From Malus domestica (Eukaryota; Streptophyta; Magnoliopsida; Rosales; Rosaceae), in NCBI RefSeq assembly GCF_042453785.1, contig NC_091676.1, positions 1,805,501 to 1,869,500 of the forward strand: a DNA stretch of 64,000 bases, written 5' to 3'. The notes beneath the pieces are model-generated. The model did not search any database, had not been told where the DNA came from, and saw nothing but the letters and a program-made list of their open reading frames with translations. The stretch's first letter is position 1. Each line of letters opens with the position of its first letter. Below are positions 49,671 to 58,522 of the stretch, piece after piece. The position numbers and the translations under genes are program-made.

Positions 49671-51005
49671 AGTTCAGAAGGAAATTTGCTAATTATAAAA
49701 ATTCAGGATGGTAATTGGCAACTCCTTAAAAGTTCGAGGAGAAAATCGGTCAATACCTCTTTTTAAATCCTTTTCTTCTTATTATTATTTAGGATGTTTT
49801 GTTAGATGATAATTTTAGATTGGTCAAATTTTATGTCCTTCCACACAAAATTTATTTCATGAATAAAATCCCCCTTGTATGGTCAAAGTTTATAAAAAAT
49901 CAAAATCAAACTCAAGAGTCAAAAGTGCACATGAAGGCATTAACTAACTTCACAATCATCTCACTTGAAATAATGAAACCCAACTGATTGAACATAATAA
50001 TCATCATAAGTGAATTGCAATGTGACACCGTTTCTTTAAGCTACGGAGGCTGCGATGATGGGTCCCGGTACCTTAGGTTTAGAATTCACAACGCTTCTAG
50101 ATAACTAATTCATTTTTCATGGTATGAGTATATTATCACATTCGACAACCGTGTTGATGAAATAAGAGATATCTAAATAAAAAATTACACATGTATTTAT
50201 TTTATTGACATGAAACGTCAATTTGATGATGTAACCGTCCCACATAAGTAGTGTGCTCGTACAACGTAAATATTTATCCACAAAGAATGTAATATTACGT
50301 GAGCATGATGATTTCCTTGCATGATCTGTGTCTTTGTGCATTTGTATTGTACGGTTGTACCCAGAGAAAGACAAGAAAGAAATAAATCGCGTAGGCAACA
50401 ATGCTTGGAGGTGAGGTGGGTGAGATTGAGAAAGCCAAAGCAAATGAATGTCGCAAGAAAACATGCAATTTATTTGGCATCTTGTATTTCAAAGATTGGA
50501 GAAATTTTCGGTGTGTCGTAAATTGGAAAAATTTCAATTAATTGTATTATGACATTTAGTATATCAAGTTATTTTCTTAGCATACTGGAAATTTTCTTCA
50601 AAACTTCTTGTGATTATAACAACCCCTAAAATTTGTACCATTTAAAAATACCGAACCATGTCCTGACATACTGAAAAAAACATCTCCAAAGATTCTTATC
50701 ATTACATCAACCCCAAAGACTTTGCTTTACAACTCTTCCACACTTTGTGAGGGTGCAATGTATGTAAGCAAGCACGCTTGGCCGAGAATTGACTTATATA
50801 AAGCGACAACTCTTTAAAATTTATCCGCATCATCACAAAATTCAACTTTTTAAGACAATTTTATAATTAGTTTTATAATTAGTTTAAAATACCGTTGCAT
50901 TCAAAATCACATGTATCATGCAAAGTCGTATACGTCTATTTCCCTATTTATTAAGCCTTATCGTCAAAGGTGTCTGCACTCCCTTGCACTTCACTTTTAT
51001 CATCA
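49671..51005. other. SCPL50a upstream region (duplicated)
   Basis: The 5' flank of SCPL50a, alignable along most of its length with 53880-55304 upstream of SCPL50b. It contains the TATA box listed below. No other feature is seen. Confidence 0.7.
50795..50802 (+). promoter_or_regulatory. TATA box of SCPL50a
   Basis: TATATAAA, about 204 bp before the ATG, in a context (GAATTGACT..GCGACAACTC) conserved in the second copy. There the same site reads TATGTAAA (55069-55076). Transcription start is inferred, not shown. Confidence 0.55.
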
Positions 51006-52352
51006 ATGGAGTCAACCGCCCGAAACCATCTCAACCTCCTCTTCCTCCTCCTCCTCCTCCTCTTCTTCTTTCAACGACGCGTCGCCACCTCATCGTCCCT
51101 CCCTCTCTTCCCCAGAGAAGCCCACCCCACCAGATCAGGCTACCTCCCGGTCAACTCCACCAGCGGCTCTGCCATTTTCTACGCTTTCTACGAAGCTCAG
51201 AACCTCACAACGGACATTTCCAAAGTCCCCCTCCTCTTCTGGCTCCAGGGCGGCCCCGGCTGCTCCTCCATGCTCGGCAACTTCTACGAGCTCGGCCCCT
51301 GGCGCGTGAATTTCCACAAACACCCTTCTGATCCCCTGGCCTTGGAACCCAATTCCGCCTCCTGGAACAGAATCTTCGGAGTGACCTTCCTCGACAACCC
51401 GATCGGCACTGGATTTAGCATCGCCGCTAACTCAGCGGAGATCCCGAGAGACCAGGGCGCCGTCGCGAAACACCTCTTTGCCGCGATCACGAAGTTCATT
51501 GAGCTTGACCCGTCGTTCAAAACCCGACCCATTTACATAACCGGCGAGAGCTACGCCGGGAAGTATATTCCAGCGATCGGGTACTACATTTTGGAAAAAA
51601 ATGCTGGGTTGCCCGCTGGGTCTAAAGCTGTGAACTTGCAGGGCGTTGCGATCGGAGACGGTCTCACAGACCCCATAATTCAGGTGAACACTCACGCCGT
51701 CAACGCTTTCTACTCTGGTTTGATCAATGAGAAACAGAGGAGGGAGCTGGAGAAGCTGCAATTGGTGGCGGTCGGGTTGACGACGGCGAGGAATTGGAGC
51801 GCGGCGACGGATGCGAGAAACAAGGTGTTGAATACGCTGCAGCAGATGACGGGGCTAGCCACATTGTACGATTACACGAAGAATGCGGATTATAAGACGA
51901 GTTTGGTGGATGAATTGCTGAGGAACGAGGCGGTGAAGGCGGCGTTGGGGGCGAAAGGGGCGGCGCCTTTCGAGCGGTGCAGCAATCTGGTGGGGGATGT
52001 ATTGAACGAGGACGTGATGAAGAGCGTGAAGTACATGGTGGAGTATCTGCTGAAGAAGACCAAGGTGTTACTGTACCAGGGGCAGTATGATTTGAGAGAC
52101 GGCGTCGTCTCGTCGGAGGCGTGGATGAAGACGATGAGGTGGGAGGGGATTGGGAAGTTTATGGCGGCTGACCGGAAAGTTTGGAAGGTGGAGGGAGAGG
52201 TTGGTGGGTATGTGCAGAAGTGGGGGAGCTTGAGCCATGTTATGGTTTCAGGAGCAGGTCATCTTTTGCCGGCGGACCAGCCGGTGAGGGCGCAGGCGAT
52301 GATAGAAGATTGGGTTTTGAACAAGGGGTTGTTCGCAAATGTTAAGGAATAA
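51006..52352 (+). CDS. SCPL50: Serine carboxypeptidase-like 50, copy a
   Basis: Secreted or vacuolar S10 serine carboxypeptidase of the SCPL50 type. One exon, 448 residues, intact. It has a signal peptide with a long Leu core (residues 8-22). The oxyanion/substrate loop is QGGPGCSS (81-88). The catalytic triad is Ser182 in GESYAGKY, Asp362 in YQGQYDLRDG and His419 in GAGHLLP. Most SCPL genes have many introns; the SCPL50 branch is intronless, as here. The ATG chosen is the first one directly before the signal peptide. It differs from copy b at 17 residues (about 96% identical), notably Arg100 against Leu in GPW(R/L) and Thr135 against Ser near the active-site wall. GC content is far above the flanks, as in copy b. 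The real substrate is unknown; some SCPLs are acyltransferases, but the GESYAGKY box is of the peptidase type. Confidence 0.95.
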   Translation: MESTARNHLNLLFLLLLLLFFFQRRVATSSSLPLFPREAHPTRSGYLPVNSTSGSAIFYAFYEAQNLTTDISKVPLLFWLQGGPGCSSMLGNFYELGPWRVNFHKHPSDPLALEPNSASWNRIFGVTFLDNPIGTGFSIAANSAEIPRDQGAVAKHLFAAITKFIELDPSFKTRPIYITGESYAGKYIPAIGYYILEKNAGLPAGSKAVNLQGVAIGDGLTDPIIQVNTHAVNAFYSGLINEKQRRELEKLQLVAVGLTTARNWSAATDARNKVLNTLQQMTGLATLYDYTKNADYKTSLVDELLRNEAVKAALGAKGAAPFERCSNLVGDVLNEDVMKSVKYMVEYLLKKTKVLLYQGQYDLRDGVVSSEAWMKTMRWEGIGKFMAADRKVWKVEGEVGGYVQKWGSLSHVMVSGAGHLLPADQPVRAQAMIEDWVLNKGLFANVKE

Positions 52353-52704
52353 GAAAATACGAAATTGTTCCTTAAATTGTTTGTTGCTTAAAAGTGTTTA
52401 TTTTTGCACAATAAATTTTGGGTTTAGGTTTAAAATCTTCTACCTTTACATAAAACAGAAAAGCAAAGGTAACGATGTCTGAAATCAGTTATTTATCAAC
52501 ACGTGTTTTAACTTTTTTACGTAACGTGAACGGCATTCAAACTCCTTTTGAACCTTATTCTCCTCCTTTCCGTTTCTGCCTTTCTGTTCTTTCAACTTTT
52601 CCCCCTATCTTCCCTTTGTCGAATTCATGCCCCACTTTTACCACCAACCTCCATTAATTCCTAAACAAGCTCACCGCACTAAATCAGGCTACTTCTCTGA
52701 GAAC

Positions 52705-52901
52705 GGATCCTCTCCGGAGCTAAGCAGCCGGAGCCTCTTCATCAAACAATTAGGATCATTGATTGATGTGCAAGTTAAATCAAGGTTGTTGGTTGTGTGT
52801 GGTGGCCAGTAAAATGAATTAATAGAAACCGTTGGATTCAATTTATGCGGTCTAAATTGTTTGATGAGGAGGTTTTAACTGCTTGGCTACGGAGAGGATC
52901 C
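52705..52901. mobile_element. GGATCC-ended MITE in SCPL50 pseudogene, copy 2
   Basis: Arms GGATCCTCTCCGGAGC..CATCAAACAATT and complement AATTGTTTGATGAGG..GGAGAGGATCC, about 45 bp each. The flanks GAGAAC and GTTCTC extend the palindrome. Same insertion point as 49038-49219. Confidence 0.82.
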
Positions 52902-53078
52902 GTTCTCCTCATAGTCAACTCCACCACTTCCTCTTCCATTTTCTACACCTTCTATGAAGCTCAGAGCCTCGAAGCCTCACCCGATCGCGATCCCTCGCAA
53001 ACCCTGCTTCTCGTTTGGCTCAAAGGCAGCCCGGGATGCTCCTCCTTGTTTGGCAACTTCATGGAGATTAGTCATTGG

Positions 53079-53647
53079 TGTGAATGCAAATTTCTTCCTC
53101 CTTACTCTTGGACAAAATTGCACCTACAAAACAAATAACACCTTAGGTCAAGGCCAAGAGCCTCACGCGCATATGATGAATGAGGGGCTTTGGCTGAAGA
53201 ACTTCCGATGCCAAAGTTAGAATTTTGAGGGAAAAGTGTTTGGAGAATTTAAAAAGTTCAGCAAGAGAATTAGGATTAGGTTTTTTTAGAGAAAATGGGG
53301 TGGTATATATAGGGCATGGCCAGCCCCCTTGGGAGAGAAGGTGACCGGCCTCTTGTGTGGTTTTTTAGGTGTAATGGTAGTTTAATTAGCCATTAATAGA
53401 TTAATTAGGTAATAAATTCATTAATTAGCCAATTAACATAATCTAAAATGAATGTTTTGGGGGTTACCTTGTGGAGATGATGGATGAAATAGGTTTTGAA
53501 TAAATACCTATTTTGGGCACTTTTGACTTAATTGTAGGATGATTGTCCACTACTTGCGCGTAGGAATCCCGGTGTGCTTCGAGTGTAATTTTATCCTTTT
53601 TATTCAAAAATCCACATGTCGCCTTGTAATTATTTTTGGCTCCACAC
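53079..53647. mobile_element. Unassigned insertion specific to duplication unit 2
   Basis: Comparison with the other pseudogene (continuous across 49385-49405) shows about 569 bp of extra sequence. It begins TGTGAATGC and ends CTCCACAC. A TG..CA-like border could mean a solo LTR fossil, and the short GTGTG-A-GC complement between the ends could mean a DNA transposon. The possible duplication TTGG/TTGA is imperfect. I leave the family open. Confidence 0.55.
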
Positions 53648-53790
53648 TTGACATGTCAACCTTCATGCCGCCCACAATGATCATGATCAACAAGTACACT
53701 TTGTGCTTGAGCCAAACCTGGGTGCTTGGAACATAGTTTCTGGCCTTCTTTTCCTCGACAACCAAATTAGTACCTGATTTAGCATCGCAC

Positions 53791-55304
53791 CTCTACCTTG
53801 TGATCATAAATTGGACAACATATTGGTTTTTTTCTTTCTTCATTTTTTCTTTGAATTTTAGAGTTTAGGGTTTAGGGGAAAGTTAAATTCAGGAGGGAAT
53901 TAGCCAATTATAAAAATTCATGATGTAATTGGTTAAAATTAAAATTTAGGATGGTAATTGGCAAATCCTTACAAGTTCGGAGAGAAAATCGGTCAATACC
54001 TCTTTTTAAATCATTTTCTTCTTATTATTATTTAGGATGCTTTGGTAGATGATAATTTTAGATTGGTCAAATTTTATGTCCTCCCACACAAAATTTATTT
54101 CATGAATAAAATCCCCCTTACATGTTCAAAAGTTTATAAAAAAAAAGAAAATCAAAACTCAAGAGTCAAAAGTGCACATGAAAGCATTTACTAAATTCAC
54201 AATCATCTCACTTTAAATGTTCATTAATCAATTTGAATGAAACCAACTGATTGAATATAATAATCATCATAAGTGAATTGCAATGTGACACGGTTTCATT
54301 AAGCTACGGAGGCTGAGATGATGGGTCCCGTTACGTTAGGTTTAGAATTCACATCGCTTCTAGATAACTAATTCATTTTTCATGACACGAGTATATCATC
54401 ACATATGACATCCGTGTCGATGAAATAAGAGGTATCTAAATAAAAAATTACACATGTATTTATTTTATTGACATGGAACGTCACTTTGATGATGTAATCG
54501 TCCTACATAGGTAGTGTACTCGTACAGCGTAAATATTTATCCACAAAGAATGTAATATTACGTGAGCATGATGATTTCCTTGCATGAACTGTGTCTTTAT
54601 ACATTTGTATTGTACGGTTGTACCCAGAGAAAGACAAGAAAGAAAAAAATCGCGTAGGCAACAAGAGTCAAAATCAACAATGCTTGGAGGTGAGGAATGA
54701 GATTGAGAAGCCAAATCAAATGAATGTCACAAGAAAACATGCAATTTACTTGGCATCTTGTATTTCAAAGATTCGAGAAATTTTTTGATGTGTTGCAAAC
54801 ACGAAAAATTTTAACCAATTGTATTATGACACTTAATATATCGAGTTATTTTACTAGTATACTAAAAATTTTCTCCAAAGCTTCTTGTCATTATAGCAAT
54901 CCCAAAAATTTGTACCGCTTAAAAATACCGAACTATGTCCTGACATACTAAAATAAACATTTCCGAAGATTCTTATCATTACATCAGCCCCAAAGATTCG
55001 CTTTACGACTCTTCCGACTTTGTAAGGTTGCAATGTATGTAAGCAGCTTGCTTGGCCGAGAGTTGACCTATGTAAAGCGACAACTCTTTTAGTTATTACT
55101 ATTAGTACCTAAAATTTATCTGCTTCGTCACAAAATTCAACTTTATAATTAGTTTGAAATACTGCTGCTGGCACATGTATCATTCAAAGTCGTATGTATC
55201 GTCCAAAGTCGTACATGCCGCCTCTTTCAAGCTTTCCTTATTTCTATAAAGCCTTATCGTCAAGGAAGGTGTCTGCACTCCCTTGCACTCCACTTTTATC
55301 ATCA
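53791..55304. other. SCPL50b upstream region (duplicated)
   Basis: 5' flank of SCPL50b, homologous to 49671-51005 with small indels. The site matching the TATA box of copy a reads TATGTAAA at 55069-55076. No gene. Confidence 0.65.
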
Positions 55305-56651
55305 ATGGAGTCAACCGCCCGAAACCATCTCAACCTCCTCTTCCTCCTCCTCCTCCTCCTCTCCTTCTTTCAACGACGCGTCGCCACCGCATCGTCCCCC
55401 CCTCTCTTCCCTAAAGAAGCCCACCCCACCAAATCAGGCTACCTCCCGGTCAACTCCACCAGCGGCTCTGCCATTTTCTACGCTTTCTACGAAGCTCAGA
55501 ACCTCACAACGGACATTTCCAAAGTCCCCCTCCTTTTCTGGCTCCAGGGTGGCCCCGGCTGCTCCTCCATGCTCGGCAACTTCTACGAGCTCGGCCCCTG
55601 GCTCGTGAATTTCCACAAACACCCTTCTGATCCCCTGGCCTTGGAACCCAATTCCGCCTCCTGGAACAGAATCTTCGGCGTGACCTTCCTCGACAACCCG
55701 ATCGGTTCCGGATTTAGCATCGCCGCTAACTCAGCGGAGATCCCGAGAGACCAGGGCGCCGTCGCGAAACACCTCTTTGCCGCGATCACGAAGTTCATTG
55801 AGCTTGACCCGTCGTTCAAAACCCGACCCATTTACATAACCGGCGAGAGCTACGCCGGAAAGTATATTCCAGCGATCGGGTACTACATTTTGCAAAAAAA
55901 TGCTGGGTTGCCTGCTGGGTCTAAAGCTGTGAACTTGCAGGGCGTTGCGATCGGAGACGGTCTCACAGACCCCATAATTCAGGTGAACACTCACGCCGTC
56001 AACGCTTTCCACTCTGGTTTGATCAATGAGAAACAGAGGAGGGAGCTGGAGAAGCTGCAAATGGTGGCGGTCGGGTTGACGGCGGCGAGGAAATGGAGCG
56101 CGGCGACGGATGCGAGAAACAAAGTGTTGAATACGCTGCAGCAGATGACGGGGCTAGCCACATTGTACGACTACACGAAGAATGCGGGATACAAGACGAG
56201 TTTAGTGGATGAACTGCTGAGGAACGAGGCGGTGAAGGCGGCGTTGGGGGCGAAAGGGGTGGCGCCTTTCGAGCGGTGCAGCAATCTGGTGGGGGATATA
56301 TTGCACGAGGACGTGATGAAGAGCGTGAAGTACATGGTGGAGTATCTGCTGAAGAAGACCAAGGTGTTATTGTACCAGGGGCAGTATGATTTGAGAGACG
56401 GCGTCGTCTCGTCGGAGGCGTGGATGAAGACGATGAGGTGGGAGGGGATTGGGAAATTTATGGCGGCTGACCGGAAAGTTTGGAAGGTGGAGGGAGAGGT
56501 TGGTGGGTATGTGCAGAAGTGGGGGAGCTTGAGCCATGTTATGGTTTCAGGAGCAGGTCATCTTCTCCCGGCGGACCAGCCGGTGAGGGCGCAGGCGATG
56601 ATAGAAGATTGGGTTTTGGACAAAGGGTTGTTCGCAAATGTTAAGGAATAA
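55305..56651 (+). CDS. SCPL50: Serine carboxypeptidase-like 50, copy b
   Basis: Intact tandem duplicate of the gene at 51006-52352. One exon, 448 residues, same triad (Ser182, Asp362, His419), same loop QGGPGCSS and same signal peptide apart from Phe20 to Ser. An in-frame ATG 111 bp upstream (55194) exists in this copy only; the conserved ATG at 55305, which directly precedes the signal peptide, is preferred. The 17 replaced residues include Leu100, Ser135, Gln197, His236 and Lys263. No stops or indels separate the copies, so both appear to be under constraint or the duplication is young. The changed TATA word upstream hints at different expression. Confidence 0.95.
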   Translation: MESTARNHLNLLFLLLLLLSFFQRRVATASSPPLFPKEAHPTKSGYLPVNSTSGSAIFYAFYEAQNLTTDISKVPLLFWLQGGPGCSSMLGNFYELGPWLVNFHKHPSDPLALEPNSASWNRIFGVTFLDNPIGSGFSIAANSAEIPRDQGAVAKHLFAAITKFIELDPSFKTRPIYITGESYAGKYIPAIGYYILQKNAGLPAGSKAVNLQGVAIGDGLTDPIIQVNTHAVNAFHSGLINEKQRRELEKLQMVAVGLTAARKWSAATDARNKVLNTLQQMTGLATLYDYTKNAGYKTSLVDELLRNEAVKAALGAKGVAPFERCSNLVGDILHEDVMKSVKYMVEYLLKKTKVLLYQGQYDLRDGVVSSEAWMKTMRWEGIGKFMAADRKVWKVEGEVGGYVQKWGSLSHVMVSGAGHLLPADQPVRAQAMIEDWVLDKGLFANVKE

Positions 56652-56754
56652 GAAAATACGAACTTGTTCCTTGTATTGTTTGTTGTTTAATATTTGTATC
56701 AAAATTGAGTGACTAAAATCCTCAACACTTCATATATGTACTTCAATAAAAAGA

Positions 56755-56850
56755 AAGCATAAAATAAAAAGTAAAATAAATAGTACTTTTTAATATAAAA
56801 ATATGTAAAAATATGATTTTTCGTTGAAATAAATAGTAAGTTTTTGTTAA
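56755..56850 (-). repeat. Inverted, diverged copy of the 45925-46055 repeat
   Basis: The minus strand reads TACTATTTATTTCAACG, then TTTTTACATATTTTTATA, then AAAAAGTACTATTTATTTTA. This is the same word order as the first copy with more changes. Confidence 0.6.
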
Positions 56851-58350
56851 AGTTCTTTGAATAAATCCTCAACTATTCATATATGTACTTGAATTAATCC
56901 TCAAATATTTAAGATACGAGGTCGGAGGTTGAATAAATTAAAATTGAGTAGAGTACACTTTTTTAGTTAATTTCTTTCTTTTTTCAAGTCTTCTAGACGT
57001 AATCCATGACGTTTTCTTTCCAAATAAGTAAACATGCCAAGAATTCACGATGGTTAAGAAAACATTGAGAAATAATAATTTGAATAATATAGTAAGGTTT
57101 GTTATATAAAAACATGAAATGTAATGGCGATTGGAGGCGGATTTGTGAGAGGAGAAAAAAGGGAAGGAGGTGGGAAGGGAAGGTTTGGGAGTTTCCCAAA
57201 TTTCCAAACCCACAAACTGACCAATGATTCAAGCACAAAACCCGTACTATGATGCCATCGTCTCCCACGGAACAGTGAAATCTGTGGAAGGACTTGATCT
57301 GTAGGGCTTCCATGGCAGGGGGTCCTGTAGAAAACCTACAGGTAAATCAGAGCCATTGATTCATTGCTCTGCCCTTTTGCCTCAGCCCTTTGATTTACTG
57401 AAACTTCAAACTTAGCAGCTGGGTAGGAGAGAAAGCTGGGAGAAAAAAAATGGCAGAAGGAAGATATGAACTAATAAGCTGCGCCCTCCCTGTTGAAACC
57501 CTAGCTCAGAAATATATTTATAGTCGCTCTAGAGGGCCATTGATTGTAATATGGCTAAATTGCACTAATAGCCGTTGTATTTTACGATTTTCTTTTCCGT
57601 CCTTGTAATTTGTTTTTTGTTGCATTTTTCTCTCGTCGAATGGGGCAAAATTTATTTCAAGCTTGGTGTTTTCGAATGATAAGATATGTTCATAGAAAAA
57701 AAGGGATCGTTATACTTATACGGAAAATTAGAGTTATCAATTATCTTTTTTGGTTTCGCTCGTATGCATAAGTAATGAATAGTATAACGATACTACCGCG
57801 AGAAAAAAATCAAAGAGGTGGCAGAAAAGAAACACTACAAAGCAGTATCAATCATTTGTATTTGTGGCGTCGGCCTACTTAGAAGTAAGCGAAAGAAAGC
57901 AATCAATGCAAAAGGCTAAAGTTAAGGGGTGGTAGGTTAACATACACCATCTTTCATAGCCGCTGCCTCTGCGTAGAACGTTGGCTATATGCTTAACATA
58001 TTAGAGGAGGGAGAGGTAAAGAGATCAGAACAACATAATTTAAAGCTTTTAAATGAATTTTAGTTTTTAAGGTTCAGAAAACTTGAAGCCCTTATCGAAA
58101 AATATTACATAGTTCCCGCAGTTAGCTGAGAGACTTATAGCCGTTGTCGTGCAAGTGGAAGCTCGAGATATATGCCCAAACCAACGGATAGTGACTAATT
58201 AGACTAAACTGACAAAACAAATCAAAGGCATGGATGAAAATGTAAACAAAAAAAAATCAGAAGAACGAAAATGAAAATGAAAAAATGATACAAGGATTAT
58301 AGTGCAATAAAATATTAGCAGGATCGGGATATACGAACACTAAGGTGCAC

Positions 58351-58356
58351 GGCCCA
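58351..58356 (+). promoter_or_regulatory. Site II word upstream of RECG1
   Basis: GGCCCA (TGGGCC on the other strand), about 170 bp before the chosen RECG1 ATG. A single word, so weak by itself. Confidence 0.35.
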
Positions 58357-58522
58357 GCATGGCTCGTGAGGATCTCAGCCGATAAAGGCCCGGCCTTTCC
58401 TAAAGAGCCAAACGAAAAAAAAAAAAAAACAAAATCCTCAGACATGGAGTGAGAGATATGTAGACGACACACTTCTTGTCACTGTAGCTTCTCTGGAGAA
58501 CCAAACGTTTCTGGATCGTTTG

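Larger units (their letters stand above)
52545..53790 (+). pseudogene. SCPL50 pseudogene, copy 2
   Basis: Partner of the pseudogene at 48530-49670 in the second duplication unit. It keeps PLIPKQAHRTKSGYF, then the GGATCC MITE (52705-52901), then NSTTSSSIFYTFYEAQSLEA and GSPGCSSLFGNF. An unrelated 569-bp insertion (53079-53647) separates these from the LDNQIS-like remnant near 53760. Its 3' part ends earlier than in copy 1, before the serine box. It lacks the Tourist MITE. Clearly dead. Confidence 0.88.
56652..58522. other. Intergenic between SCPL50b and RECG1
   Basis: SCPL50b 3' UTR, then the inverted repeat copy at 56755-56850, then A/T-rich sequence. Around 57240-57480 there are short open frames on both strands with no family I know. 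The right part is the RECG1 promoter. Confidence 0.55.

Noticed and set aside
50911-51331. Overlapping Ser/Pro-rich frames at the start of SCPL50a
   Set aside because: Other-frame shadows of the GC-rich SCPL50 signal peptide and N-terminal coding region.
56938-57313. Minus-strand frames of 91 and 106 codons between SCPL50b and RECG1
   Set aside because: Overlapping frames with no splice partners and no recognisable motif.
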